NCBI RefSeq assembly: GCF_002094305.1
Contig: NZ_LWTX01000003.1
Span: forward strand, 186,001 to 250,000
Length of the DNA stretch: 64,000 nt
Origin: Prescottella equi
GTDB taxonomy: Bacteria > Actinomycetota > Actinomycetes > Mycobacteriales > Mycobacteriaceae
Direction of reading: 5' to 3'
Under the pieces are notes generated by a model. It saw nothing but the letters and a program-made list of their open reading frames with translations. It was not told the DNA's origin and ran no database searches. Shown in pieces: positions 1 through 7,888 of this stretch. The position numbers were made by a program, and so were the translations under genes. Each line of letters starts with the position of its first letter. Within the stretch, counting starts at the first letter, position 1.

Positions 1-111
1 CCGGTTCGCCTCGCCGGGCGCGCCCAGCGAGGACAGCACCGACGGTAGGACGTCGGCGAGCGTGGGCTCGGCGTACACGTCGCGCAGAGGTAGGTCGTTC
101 GCCACCGGCAC
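1..111 (-). CDS. Alkaline phosphatase/nucleotide pyrophosphatase family protein, N-terminal fragment
   Basis: A GTG start at 111 opens a frame reading MPVANDLPLRDVYAEPTLAD and onward to the window edge without a stop (37 codons). The segment LADVLPSVLSSLGAPGE resembles the N-terminus of actinobacterial type I phosphodiesterase/nucleotide pyrophosphatase (alkaline phosphatase superfamily) proteins, as I remember that family. Only the extreme N-terminus is present, so no metal ligand or active-site residue can be checked. It is divergent from the gblA-like gene, and about 130 bp separate the two starts. The family assignment is tentative; that this is real coding sequence is more secure. Confidence 0.5.
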   Translation of the reverse strand, partial: MPVANDLPLRDVYAEPTLADVLPSVLSSLGAPGEANR

Positions 112-184
112 TCGCTATCGTCTCGAAGATCGGGTTCGCTTCGTACCCCTCCGACTCTAGGCGGATCATCCGTGGATCCAGGTA

Positions 185-195
185 CGAAAATTTCG
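185..195. promoter_or_regulatory. Candidate operator upstream of gblA
   Basis: CGAAAATTTCG is a perfect 5-1-5 inverted repeat, about 48 bp before the gblA start and the most AT-rich spot of the intergenic region. Gamma-butyrolactone receptors bind degenerate dyads (autoregulatory elements) near their target starts, so this is a reasonable candidate. The match to a known consensus is not strong. Confidence 0.3.
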
Positions 196-242
196 GCCCA
201 AATCGCTCATGCCAGGCGATTTCCCCCGCTACTGTCCGTGAG

Positions 243-1193
243 ATGGTGCAGGCGTTGAGCTTTGAATCGACGGTGCCGCGACGGTTCGTACATCGTCAAT
301 CCGTGTCCGAGGTCTACCTGACGGACGGTATCCCCGTCGGGGAGGCCGGCCGGTTTCGGCTGGGCGCCCAATGGCCGCGACAACACGCCTTCTACCGAAC
401 GTGCACCGACCGCTACGACACGATGCTGCTCGGCGAGACCGTTCGCCAGTGCGCCATCTATCTCGGACACATGCACTACGCCGTACCCCTGGGGCACCTC
501 TTCACGATGCAGACGATGCGCATCGAGGCACACCTCGACCGGTTGACCATCGGGTCGTCGGCGGCGGAGGTCGTCATGAACGCCCAGGTCACCGAGCACG
601 CGCGGCGGGGCAGCCGCTTGTCGGCGTTCAGTGTCGACGTGGACTTCCTCGTCGACGACACGCCGGCGGGACACGGCATGGCCGTTGCCGGTGTCCTCAC
701 CCCGGACGACTACGCCCGCATCCGGTGGAGCAGTGACCGGGCCCCGACGGTGGGGCGCATCCCGCAGCCGCTTCCCGTGCTGCAGTCCGCCGTATGTGTT
801 CCCGACGACCGCGCGGTCGTGCTCGGTGTCCATCCGTCGGGCGACATCGGTCGCTGGCTGCTGCGGGTGGATCCGACGCATCCGGTGCTGTTCGACCATC
901 CCTCCGACCACGTTCCGGGCGTCGTGGTGCTCGAGGCGGCCCGCCAGAGCGCGCGCCTACGGCTCGGATGGTCGTGCGCCGATGTGGAATCGCTCGAACT
1001 GCGGTTCCGTCGGTTCCTGGAGTTGGACGAACCGACAACGGTGACCACCGAACTCCGGCCCGGAGAGGACGGCTGTGTCGACGTCGAGTTCTCGCAGTGG
1101 GGCGAGATCAAGGCGTCGGGCACCATCCGCCTGGCGGTGCCTCTGCCGACCGTCGAACCGGCTCACGCGTTCGTCGGGCTCCACCGGGTATGA
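243..1193 (+). CDS. gblA: AfsA/ScbA-type gamma-butyrolactone biosynthesis protein
   Basis: 316 residues, the usual size of AfsA/ScbA/BarX proteins. These join a beta-keto acyl chain to dihydroxyacetone phosphate, the first committed step to gamma-butyrolactone autoinducers. Two hot-dog-like halves are visible, roughly residues 15-160 and 185-310, with the family-like stretches FVHRQSVSEVYLTD near the N-terminus and VLFDHPSDHVPG at about 216-227. The neighbours are a butyrolactone-receptor-type TetR (convergent, 3' ends overlapping by 31 bp) and an NAD-dependent reductase. This is the same trio described as gblA/gblR/gblE in Rhodococcus jostii RHA1. The ATG at 243 has only a weak ribosome site. 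The family call is strong; the exact lactone produced cannot be read from sequence. Confidence 0.85.
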   Translation: MVQALSFESTVPRRFVHRQSVSEVYLTDGIPVGEAGRFRLGAQWPRQHAFYRTCTDRYDTMLLGETVRQCAIYLGHMHYAVPLGHLFTMQTMRIEAHLDRLTIGSSAAEVVMNAQVTEHARRGSRLSAFSVDVDFLVDDTPAGHGMAVAGVLTPDDYARIRWSSDRAPTVGRIPQPLPVLQSAVCVPDDRAVVLGVHPSGDIGRWLLRVDPTHPVLFDHPSDHVPGVVVLEAARQSARLRLGWSCADVESLELRFRRFLELDEPTTVTTELRPGEDGCVDVEFSQWGEIKASGTIRLAVPLPTVEPAHAFVGLHRV

Positions 1194-1804
1194 ACGTACC
1201 GGTCGATCTTGTGACGCCGGCGGGGTGCGACCACCGAGGCCAGCACGAACGACACCATCTGATCGAGTCGCGCATCGAGATCCGCGCGGCCCGTGAGCAC
1301 GTTCGACACCATCTGGACGCCGGTGAAAGCCGAGACGAAGTACCGCGCGAGCTCCGCGGAATCGACGGTGTCGGCGATGTCGCCCTCTTCGATCGCGGCC
1401 TGGAACACCTCACGAAGACCGTCGATCCAGTCCAGGTACGGCGCCGTCGGTCCGGCCGCCGCGCTCATCTCCAACGTCAGGCGGATACCGGCCCGCACCA
1501 CGGGGTCCTCGACGATCTGCCGCCCCATCTCGTACGCGAGCATTACCAACTGCTCGAGCGCCGGAGCCTCGGTCGCGCGGATCGCGGCCACCGCGTTCAT
1601 CGAGATCGCATGCTGTTCCTCGATGATCGCGACGGCCAGATCGTCCTTCGATTTGAAGTGGAAGTACAACGCGCCCTTGGTGAAGCCCGTCAGTTCGACG
1701 ATCTCGGTGAGGCTGGCTCGTTCGTAACCGGTCTCGTCGAACCGAGTGGCTGCGGCCCAGATGATCTCGTTCCTCGTCTCGAAAGCCCTCTCCTGCTTGA
1801 GCAC
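1163..1804 (-). CDS. gblR: Gamma-butyrolactone receptor-type TetR regulator
   Basis: The N-terminal HTH (about residues 1-50) carries the ScbR/ArpA hallmark FDETGYERASL followed by TKGALYFHFKSKDDLA. The remainder is a TetR ligand-binding domain, 213 residues in total, normal for the family. I chose GTG 1804 (protein MLKQERAFETRNEI) because GAGGGG lies about 9 nt upstream and ScbR-like proteins start this way; an upstream GTG at 1891 would add 29 unlikely residues and overlap gblE. It is presumed to repress gbl and downstream genes until lactone binds. The 3' end runs 31 bp into gblA on the opposite strand. Confidence 0.85.
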   Translation of the reverse strand: MLKQERAFETRNEIIWAAATRFDETGYERASLTEIVELTGFTKGALYFHFKSKDDLAVAIIEEQHAISMNAVAAIRATEAPALEQLVMLAYEMGRQIVEDPVVRAGIRLTLEMSAAAGPTAPYLDWIDGLREVFQAAIEEGDIADTVDSAELARYFVSAFTGVQMVSNVLTGRADLDARLDQMVSFVLASVVAPRRRHKIDRYVHTRWSPTNA

Positions 1805-1884
1805 TGTGCCGATCCCCTCTCGCTTCGCCTCCCCATCGGACACACCACTGCTGCGCTCGCCGCTCCCTCCGGCGCCGCCCAGTG

Positions 1885-2829
1885 ATGCCACGCGACGAAA
1901 CGGGCGGACACCGTCCCCACATCGCCCTGGTCGGTGCGTCCGGTTTCATCGGCGGTGCCACTCTACGGGCACTAGCCGCGTCTGACGGCGAAGTCACCGC
2001 AGCAGTGCGGCGAATGCCGGAGTCACCGATCCCAGGTGTCCGATATGTCCTGTCCGACATAGGCGTTCCGTCCACTTTGCACTCAGCGCTCGACGGTGTC
2101 GACGCCATCGTCCACGCCGCGAGCTACACCGGTCCGGACGAGACCCTGTGCCGGCGAATCAACTACGAGGGCACCCGGAATCTGCTCGCGGCAGCCGAGG
2201 CCCGGTCGATCGATGTCGTCGTCACCCTCAGCACCATCGGCGTCTACGGAGCGGGTCCGTTTCGGGACGTCGTCGAGGACACCCGCGAGCCGAATCCGGT
2301 CACCGTGCTCAGTGCCACCCGAGCGGCAGCCGACCGGATGGTCCGCGCCCAGGGCGGCATCGTCGTCCGACCCGGATTCGTCCAAGGCGAGGGCGATCGC
2401 TGGTTCCTTCCGGGGCTTCGACACATCCTCGCCCGCATGGGGGCCTGGATCGACGACGGCGCCGCACTCCTCTCGGTCATCTCCGTCGACGAACTCGGCG
2501 AACTGATCGCCCGTCTCGCTCTCACCAGCTCGGACGCCGACCGGGGCGCACTGTTCCATGCCGCGTCACCGGAACCGATGTCGGTGTTCGACATTGCGAC
2601 TCGAACGGCCACCGACGGCCTACCCACCACCAGTTGTTCGTTCCCGACGGCGCTCGCCGGCGCCGGTGCGGCAGGCCTCACCGATCGGCACGTCGACCTC
2701 GTCGGGCGCGACCACACGATCGACGGGACGAAACTGCGGCGGCGTTGCGAGCGACCCACCCTTCGGGCCACCTCGGAGTTGCCGATTCGCCCACGCGACA
2801 CCACCCGCAGTGCCAACCTGAAGCCATGA
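1885..2829 (+). CDS. gblE: NAD(P)-dependent epimerase/reductase of the butyrolactone set
   Basis: About 314 residues with an N-terminal Rossmann motif GASGFIGG and the extended-SDR layout (STIGVYG near residue 113). Where extended SDRs normally show YxxxK, I see VLSATRAAADRM, so the canonical Tyr/Lys pair appears to be lost and the chemistry may differ from that of an epimerase. In Rhodococcus gbl loci a gene of this type is thought to reduce the lactone precursor. ATG 1885 (or GTG 1882) lies divergent to gblR, with about 80 bp between starts that must hold both promoters. Function is inferred mainly from context. Confidence 0.65.
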   Translation: MPRDETGGHRPHIALVGASGFIGGATLRALAASDGEVTAAVRRMPESPIPGVRYVLSDIGVPSTLHSALDGVDAIVHAASYTGPDETLCRRINYEGTRNLLAAAEARSIDVVVTLSTIGVYGAGPFRDVVEDTREPNPVTVLSATRAAADRMVRAQGGIVVRPGFVQGEGDRWFLPGLRHILARMGAWIDDGAALLSVISVDELGELIARLALTSSDADRGALFHAASPEPMSVFDIATRTATDGLPTTSCSFPTALAGAGAAGLTDRHVDLVGRDHTIDGTKLRRRCERPTLRATSELPIRPRDTTRSANLKP

Positions 2830-2863
2830 GTCCCCGGAACGCCCCAGTACGAGGTGATCACTG

Positions 2864-3871
2864 ATGGCCCGACCCGTCCGCGTCGTCGTTCTCGGCTCCG
2901 GATCCTGGGGCACCACGGTCGCCAAACTCGCGGCCCACAACACGCCCACGTTGCTGTGGTCGCGTAACCCCGAGACGGCCGACGAGATCAACACCGAACA
3001 CCGCAATTCGCGTTACCTCGGCGAGCACGAGCTGCCGGAGAGCCTGCGGGCGACGTCCGACATTCTCGAGGCCGCGAACGAGGCCGACGTACTGGTGGTG
3101 GGGGTGCCGTCGCACGCGATCCGCAGCACGCTGAACCTGATCTCCAACGAGGTGCGCGCGTGGGTGCCGGTGCTCTCGCTCGCGAAAGGCCTCGAACCGG
3201 GTACCCGGCAGCGGCCCACCGAGGTGATCTCCGAGTGCCTGCCCGGTCACCCCGTCGGGCTCCTCGCCGGCCCCAACATCGCCCGCGAGATCGCCGACGG
3301 GCTGGCCGCCGCGTCGGTGGTCGCCACACAGGACGAGGACGTCGCCACGGCGCTGCAACCGTTGTTCGCGTCCAAGGTGTTTCGCGTCTACCGCAACACC
3401 GACGTCCTCGGCTGCGAGCTGGGCGGCGTCCTGAAGAACATCGTGGCGATCGCGTCGGGCATGGCCGACGGTCTGGGCGTCGGCGACAACACCCGCGCGA
3501 TGGTTCTGGCCCGCGGGCTCGCCGAGATGACCCGACTCGGGGAGGCGATGGGCGCCAACCCGCGCACCTTCGCCGGACTCACCGGCGTCGGCGATCTCAT
3601 CGCCACGTGCATGAGCCCGGCGTCGCGCAACCGGCGTGTCGGCGAAGCCATCGCCCGCGGGCTCACCGTCGACGAGGCCGTGGAGAAGCTGGGGCAGGTG
3701 GCGGAGGGCGTCAAGACCGCGCCGACGGTGATGGAACTGGCCCGCGACTACCACGTCGAGATGCCGATCGCCGCCGAGGTGGAGGCCGTCGTCGCCGGAC
3801 GCAAGACCCCCGAGGACGCCTACCGTGGCCTGCGGAAAGTTCAGCCGGGCGGCGAGGACGAGGTGGCCTGA
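2864..3871 (+). CDS. gpsA: NAD(P)H-dependent glycerol-3-phosphate dehydrogenase
   Basis: 335 residues, typical of GpsA, which reduces dihydroxyacetone phosphate to sn-glycerol 3-phosphate for phospholipid synthesis in the cytosol. The N-terminal [12 protein letters not shown] is the nucleotide-binding loop; [29 protein letters not shown] (catalytic Lys in LKN) and [11 protein letters not shown] follow in the standard order. A good ribosome site (GAGGTGATC) precedes ATG 2864. It begins 34 bp after the butyrolactone reductase, so co-transcription is possible. DHAP is also the AfsA substrate, so the two pathways share a metabolite. Confidence 0.95.
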   Translation: MARPVRVVVLGSGSWGTTVAKLAAHNTPTLLWSRNPETADEINTEHRNSRYLGEHELPESLRATSDILEAANEADVLVVGVPSHAIRSTLNLISNEVRAWVPVLSLAKGLEPGTRQRPTEVISECLPGHPVGLLAGPNIAREIADGLAAASVVATQDEDVATALQPLFASKVFRVYRNTDVLGCELGGVLKNIVAIASGMADGLGVGDNTRAMVLARGLAEMTRLGEAMGANPRTFAGLTGVGDLIATCMSPASRNRRVGEAIARGLTVDEAVEKLGQVAEGVKTAPTVMELARDYHVEMPIAAEVEAVVAGRKTPEDAYRGLRKVQPGGEDEVA

Positions 3872-3889
3872 CCCGCTCGACCGATTTGT

Positions 3890-3906
3890 CTTGAACACTG
3901 TTCAAG
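3890..3906. promoter_or_regulatory. CTTGAAC-N3-GTTCAAG operator-like dyad
   Basis: A perfect 7-bp inverted repeat with a 3-bp spacer lies in the short gap between gpsA and the following flavin monooxygenase, 55 bp before that gene's start. Size and symmetry fit a dimeric TetR-family or similar operator. No obvious cognate regulator is adjacent. Confidence 0.5.
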
Positions 3907-3960
3907 TTGCACACTGCTGACGTCAGGCGGTGAGGGAGGCGCTGCGCGGAGACCTCACGG

Positions 3961-5496
3961 ATGGGAAGCAGCGTGTCGGAGTCGGTTCGTCACACCCGGG
4001 TGCTGATCGTGGGCGCGGGATTCGCCGGGCTCGGCATGGCCCTGCAACTCACGCGCCGCGGCCGACGCGACTTCCTGATCCTGGAGCAGGCCGACGCCGT
4101 GGGCGGCACGTGGCGGCAGAACACCTACCCGGGCTGCGAGTGCGACATCCCGTCGGTGCTGTACTCGTATTCGTTTGCCCCCAAGACGGATTGGACGTCG
4201 TCGCACGCCGGGCAACCGGAGATCCTGGACTACCTCACCGAGCTGACCGAGCGCCACGGACTGCGCGACCGTCTGCAGTTCGGTACCGAGGTCGCCGGGG
4301 CGCGGTGGGACGAGACCGACTGCCGCTGGCATGTTTTCGACAAGAGCGGACGTGAGTTCGTGGCACAGTACCTGGTGGTCGCGTCGGGCGCTCTCAACGT
4401 GCCGCGCATCCCGCGGCTGCCGGGCGCCGAGACGTTCGCGGGCGCGAGCATGCACTCGGCGGCGTGGCGCGACGACGTCGACCTCACCGGCAGGCGGGTG
4501 GCGCTGATCGGCACCGGCGCCAGCGGGATCCAGCTGGCGCCGCACCTCGCCGAACGGGCGGCCGAACTCACCGTCTTCCAACGCACCCCGGCCTGGATCC
4601 TGCCGCGCCGGAGGTTCCGTACGGCGGTCGCGGCGAGCCGACGGAGCACGCTGGCGCGCAATCTGTTTCGCGCGGCCACCTACTGGGGCGGCGAGGCGCT
4701 CGGTGTCGGCCTCGGCCGTCCCCGACTACTCGAGCGCACCCAGAACCGCGCCCTCGCACACCTGCGCAAGCAGGTGCACGACACGGTGCTGCGCGACGCC
4801 CTCACCCCCGACTACCGCATCGGCTGCAAGCGGATACTGCGCTCCAACGACTTCTATCCCACGCTGGCCCGCCCGAACACCACCCTCGTCACCGACCCGA
4901 TCACCGCGATCCAGCCGAGCGGCATCGAGACCGCCGACGGCACCCGCCACGACGTCGACGTCATCGTGTACGCCACCGGGTTCCGCGTCGCCGGCGCGCT
5001 GAACCGCATGAACCTGATCGGCCGCGGCGGCGTCAGCCTGCTCGAACGCTGGCAGCAGGACGGCGTCCGCACCCACCTGGGCGTCACGATGTCCGGGATG
5101 CCCAACGCGTTCTTCCTGTCCGGGCCCAACACCGGCCTGGGCCACAACTCGGTGATCGTGATGATCGAGGCGCAGATCGCGCACGCACTCGACGCGATGC
5201 GCCTGGCCGAGGAGAGCGGCGCGGGCACTGTCGAGGTCCGCGCCGCGGCCCAGGACGCGTTCGATTCGTCTCTGCGGGAACGGCTCTCGCGCGGCGTGTG
5301 GAGCACCGGTGGCTGCGCCAGCTGGTACCTCGACGCCCGCGGATCCAACCACGCGCTGTGGCCGGGGACGTCCTGGGACTACCGGCGGCGCACCCGCGTC
5401 GTCGATCCCGCCGACTACCAGCTACTCCGTGCCGAATCGCATCGCGGCCTGACGACGCCGAAAAACGGCTGGACGCGCTCCGACGCCCGTTGCTAG
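3961..5496 (+). CDS. Flavin-containing Baeyer-Villiger-type monooxygenase
   Basis: 511 residues. The FAD Rossmann motif GAGFAG is at 18-23, GGTWRQNTYPGCECDIPS at about 48-65, the type I BVMO fingerprint FAGASMHSAAW at 159-169, and the NADPH motif GTGASG at 184-189. Such enzymes use FAD, NADPH and O2 to insert oxygen next to a ketone. The start ATG 3961 has GGAGA 8 nt upstream. It is shorter than cyclohexanone monooxygenase but within the range of mycobacterial and rhodococcal paralogues (EtaA-like). The substrate is unknown. A TGGACG-N18-TAGCGT promoter for the next unit overlaps its 3' end. Confidence 0.85.
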   Translation: MGSSVSESVRHTRVLIVGAGFAGLGMALQLTRRGRRDFLILEQADAVGGTWRQNTYPGCECDIPSVLYSYSFAPKTDWTSSHAGQPEILDYLTELTERHGLRDRLQFGTEVAGARWDETDCRWHVFDKSGREFVAQYLVVASGALNVPRIPRLPGAETFAGASMHSAAWRDDVDLTGRRVALIGTGASGIQLAPHLAERAAELTVFQRTPAWILPRRRFRTAVAASRRSTLARNLFRAATYWGGEALGVGLGRPRLLERTQNRALAHLRKQVHDTVLRDALTPDYRIGCKRILRSNDFYPTLARPNTTLVTDPITAIQPSGIETADGTRHDVDVIVYATGFRVAGALNRMNLIGRGGVSLLERWQQDGVRTHLGVTMSGMPNAFFLSGPNTGLGHNSVIVMIEAQIAHALDAMRLAEESGAGTVEVRAAAQDAFDSSLRERLSRGVWSTGGCASWYLDARGSNHALWPGTSWDYRRRTRVVDPADYQLLRAESHRGLTTPKNGWTRSDARC

Positions 5497-5499
5497 CGT
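5470..5499 (+). promoter_or_regulatory. Predicted promoter for the small ORF/hydrolase unit
   Basis: TGGACG (5470-5475) and TAGCGT (5494-5499) are separated by 18 bp, a fair SigA-type match. It overlaps the 3' end of the upstream monooxygenase and would start transcription about 30 bp before the 19-codon ORF. Confidence 0.4.
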
Positions 5500-5536
5500 G
5501 TGCGCGACCGTGACTTCACACCAGGAGGTGAGACCC

Positions 5537-5596
5537 ATGTACGCAACGAACATGTGGGTGCTCCCACTCGTGTGCACGGTCGGGCGATTGACGTAG
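5537..5596 (+). CDS. 19-residue peptide ORF with strong ribosome site
   Basis: ATG 5537 reads MYATNMWVLPLVCTVGRLT and stops at TAG 5596. It is preceded by AGGAGGTGA at 5523-5531, the best Shine-Dalgarno sequence in this part of the window, so translation is likely. It ends 48 bp before the ATG of the alpha/beta hydrolase. It could be a regulatory leader peptide or a hydrophobic mini-protein. I recognise no family and see no codon run that would mark a classical attenuator. Confidence 0.4.
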   Translation: MYATNMWVLPLVCTVGRLT

Positions 5597-5644
5597 GTGT
5601 CGCCGGGAGCGCCGAAATTCAAGGCACTCCCGAAAGGCCACACC

Positions 5645-6406
5645 ATGCACTTCACTTCCGAGACATCGTCGAACGGTGTCGTCGAACGCACTTTCACACT
5701 GGACGAGATCACCGGCGTGCTCTGGTCGCCCCGATCCGGGGCCGGCGGCGGGCCACTGCTGCTGTCGGGTCATTCCGGCGGCATGCACAAGCGGGCGCCG
5801 GGACTGGTGGCCGGCGCACTGCACAGCGTCGCCGCCCACGGGTTCACCGTCGCCGCCATCGACGCACCCGGGCACGGCGACCGCCCGCGAAGCGCCGAGG
5901 ATCAACGGCGGGTGGACGCGATCCATCGGGCCCGGGCGGCGGGCGAACCCCTCGCCCCGATCGTCGTCGAGCACAACATGTCGGTGGCGGAGCTCGCGGT
6001 ACCCGAATGGCAGGCGACGTTGGACGCGCTGCAGGCGCTGCCCGAGATCAGCGCCGACGCGCAGATCGGCTACGGCGGAATGACGTTGGGCGTCACGACA
6101 GGACTGTTGCTCGCGGAAGCCGACCGCCGGATCGCCGCACTCAGCATCGGTGCGGTGTTCGTGAACGATGCCCTGATCGAGGTGGCCCGACGGATCACCG
6201 CGCCGGTCGAGTACCGGATTCCGTGGGACGACGACGAGATCGACCGCGCGTCCGGCCTCGCACTGTTCGACGCATTCGCCTCCACCGAGAAGACCCTGCA
6301 CGCCCACCCGGGCCGGCACTTCCAGGTGCCCGAGCACGAGCGCGACAGTTCGGCCCGCTTCTTCGCCCGCCACCTCGGCCGAACCACCGGCGAGGTTCCG
6401 GACTGA
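5645..6406 (+). CDS. Alpha/beta hydrolase (dienelactone-hydrolase-like)
   Basis: 253 residues from ATG 5645, which has GAAAGG 7 nt upstream; a longer frame from 5597 lacks a ribosome site. LLLSGHSGGMHKRAPGL near residue 39 corresponds to the oxyanion-loop strand, AIDAPGHGDRP follows, and GYGGMTLGVTTG around 143 sits where the nucleophile elbow is expected, although Gly-Gly replaces the usual Ser. A late LHAHPGRH could supply the histidine. The missing nucleophile serine makes ordinary esterase activity uncertain. A strong terminator follows 4 bp after the stop. Confidence 0.7.
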   Translation: MHFTSETSSNGVVERTFTLDEITGVLWSPRSGAGGGPLLLSGHSGGMHKRAPGLVAGALHSVAAHGFTVAAIDAPGHGDRPRSAEDQRRVDAIHRARAAGEPLAPIVVEHNMSVAELAVPEWQATLDALQALPEISADAQIGYGGMTLGVTTGLLLAEADRRIAALSIGAVFVNDALIEVARRITAPVEYRIPWDDDEIDRASGLALFDAFASTEKTLHAHPGRHFQVPEHERDSSARFFARHLGRTTGEVPD

Positions 6407-6410
6407 CCGA

Positions 6411-6449
6411 GGCGGTATCGGCGTCCATCCACCGGGCGCCGATACCGCC
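6411..6449 (+). terminator. Strong hairpin terminator
   Basis: GGCGGTATCGGCG (6411-6423) pairs perfectly with CGCCGATACCGCC (6437-6449), 13 bp around a 13-nt loop, immediately after the hydrolase stop. There is no U-tract, as is common in high-GC actinobacteria. Confidence 0.7.
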
Positions 6450-6490
6450 ACCGCACACGCCGTTGCATGCACGAATGCACATCTTCGCCT

Positions 6491-6520
6491 TTGACAATGA
6501 TTTTCATTACGCGATAGACC
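6491..6520 (+). promoter_or_regulatory. Promoter with Zur-like box
   Basis: TTGACA (6491-6496) and TAGACC (6515-6520), 18 bp apart, place the transcription start at about the ATG 6528, giving a leaderless message. Between them AATGATTTTCATT (6496-6508) is a perfect 5-3-5 dyad, very like the AT-rich Zur/Fur boxes of actinobacteria. Repressor binding there would block the promoter when zinc is sufficient. Confidence 0.65.
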
Positions 6521-6527
6521 TTGCGGC

Positions 6528-7790
6528 ATGATTCGCACCGACCCCACCTCCCGACGCCTCACCCTCGCCGCGTCCGTCGCGACGTGCGCGGCCCTGCTGG
6601 CGGGCTGCTCGGGTACCGACGACGGCACCACCACCGCGACCGCCGCAGCGGCCGCGGGCCCCGAGTCCACCACCGCCAAACCCGCGCAGGCTCGCTCCGC
6701 GACACCTCGACTGGCCGTCACCTACGACGGCGGCATCCTCGTACTCGATGCCGAATCGCTCTCGCTGGTGGGCGAAACCGAGCTGGCCGGGTTCAACCGG
6801 CTCAACCCGGCCGGCGACGAGCGGCACGTGATCGTCTCCACCGAGGACGGCTTCCGTGTGCTCGACACCGGGGCTTGGTCGGAGGCGCACGGCGACCACG
6901 CGCACCACTACACCGCCGCGCCCGCCCTCACCGACGTCACGTTCGACGCGGACAAGCCCGGCCACGTCGTGCGGCACGCGGGCCGCACCGTCCTGTTCGA
7001 CGACGGCACCGGACGCGTCGACTCGTTCGACCCGAGCACCCTCGCCGACGGCAAGCCACAGACCACGACGTTCACCACCCCGGTCGCGCACCACGGCGTC
7101 GCCGTCGAACTGGCCGACGGCGGACTCGTCACCACGCTCGGCGACGCGAAGACCCGCACCGGCATCGTCGTCTACGACGCCGCCCGCACCGAGATCGCCC
7201 GCAGCGAGCAGTGCCCGGGCGTGCACGGCGAGGCCGTCGCCGCCGACGAGACCGTGGTGTTCGGCTGCCAGGACGGCCTGCTGATCTACCGGAACGGCGC
7301 GATCACCAAGGTCACCAGCCCCCACCCGTACGGGCGGATCGGCAACCAGGCCGGCTCGGAGGAATCGACCGTCGTGCTCGGCGACTACAAGAGCGACCCG
7401 GACGCCGACCTGGAGCGTCCGACGCGGGTGTCGCTGACGAACACCGTCACCGGCGAGCTGCGCCTGGTGGACCTCGGCACCAGCTACACGTTCCGGTCGC
7501 TCGGCCGCGGCGCGTTCGGCGAGGCCCTGGTCCTCGGCACCGACGGCGCGCTGCACGTACTGGACCCGAACTCCGGTGCCACGATCCGCACGATCCCGGT
7601 ACTCGACCCGTGGACCGAGCCGGAGGAGTGGCAGACGGCCCGGCCGGCGCTGTTCGTGCAGGGCTTCACCGCGTACGTGACCGATCCGGCCACCAACCGG
7701 ATCCACGCCGTCGACTACGAGAAGGGCCAGGTCACCACTACCGCCGAGCTGCCGCACACCCCCGACGAGATCACCGGTGTGCGCGGCTGA
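6528..7790 (+). CDS. aztD: AztD-like zinc metallochaperone lipoprotein
   Basis: 420 residues. The N-terminal signal ends in the lipobox LLAGC, so the protein is membrane-anchored outside the cell. The body looks like a beta-propeller with repeated short strands (GGILVLDAESLSLVGET, DGFRVLDTG). HGDHAHHY at about 125-132 is the His-rich zinc site expected of AztD, a periplasmic chaperone that hands Zn2+ to the AztC binding protein of the AztABC importer. The Zur-like box at its promoter supports zinc regulation. No aztABC genes are in the window, so the partner transporter must be elsewhere. The alternative is an unrelated WD40-like lipoprotein. Confidence 0.75.
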   Translation: MIRTDPTSRRLTLAASVATCAALLAGCSGTDDGTTTATAAAAAGPESTTAKPAQARSATPRLAVTYDGGILVLDAESLSLVGETELAGFNRLNPAGDERHVIVSTEDGFRVLDTGAWSEAHGDHAHHYTAAPALTDVTFDADKPGHVVRHAGRTVLFDDGTGRVDSFDPSTLADGKPQTTTFTTPVAHHGVAVELADGGLVTTLGDAKTRTGIVVYDAARTEIARSEQCPGVHGEAVAADETVVFGCQDGLLIYRNGAITKVTSPHPYGRIGNQAGSEESTVVLGDYKSDPDADLERPTRVSLTNTVTGELRLVDLGTSYTFRSLGRGAFGEALVLGTDGALHVLDPNSGATIRTIPVLDPWTEPEEWQTARPALFVQGFTAYVTDPATNRIHAVDYEKGQVTTTAELPHTPDEITGVRG

Positions 7791-7805
7791 GGTTCACCCG
7801 GAGGG

Positions 7806-7835
7806 TTGCGTGTTCCCGGGAGTCGCGCTTAGACT
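7806..7835 (+). promoter_or_regulatory. Promoter of the leader-peptide transcript
   Basis: TTGCGT (7806-7811) and TAGACT (7830-7835) are 18 bp apart. The transcription start should fall at or just before the leader ATG at 7844, so the leader ORF would be translated from a leaderless 5' end. Confidence 0.55.
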
Positions 7836-7843
7836 CCTCGGTC

Positions 7844-7888
7844 ATGCAGCGCATCCAGGTAGTAGTTCACCGCCGTAGCGGGGTCTGA
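7844..7888 (+). CDS. Leader peptide MQRIQVVVHRRSGV
   Basis: A 14-codon ORF whose start lies 8 nt after a TAGACT -10 element. Codons 6-8 are GTA GTA GTT; in this DNA valine is almost always GTC or GTG, so three A/T-ending valine codons in a row look like deliberate ribosome-pausing control codons. An isoleucine codon (ATC) is also present. The last five codons and the stop lie inside the left arm and loop of hairpin 1 of the attenuator. Its role would be to sense charged tRNA-Val supply for the downstream LeuA-domain gene. Confidence 0.6.
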   Translation: MQRIQVVVHRRSGV

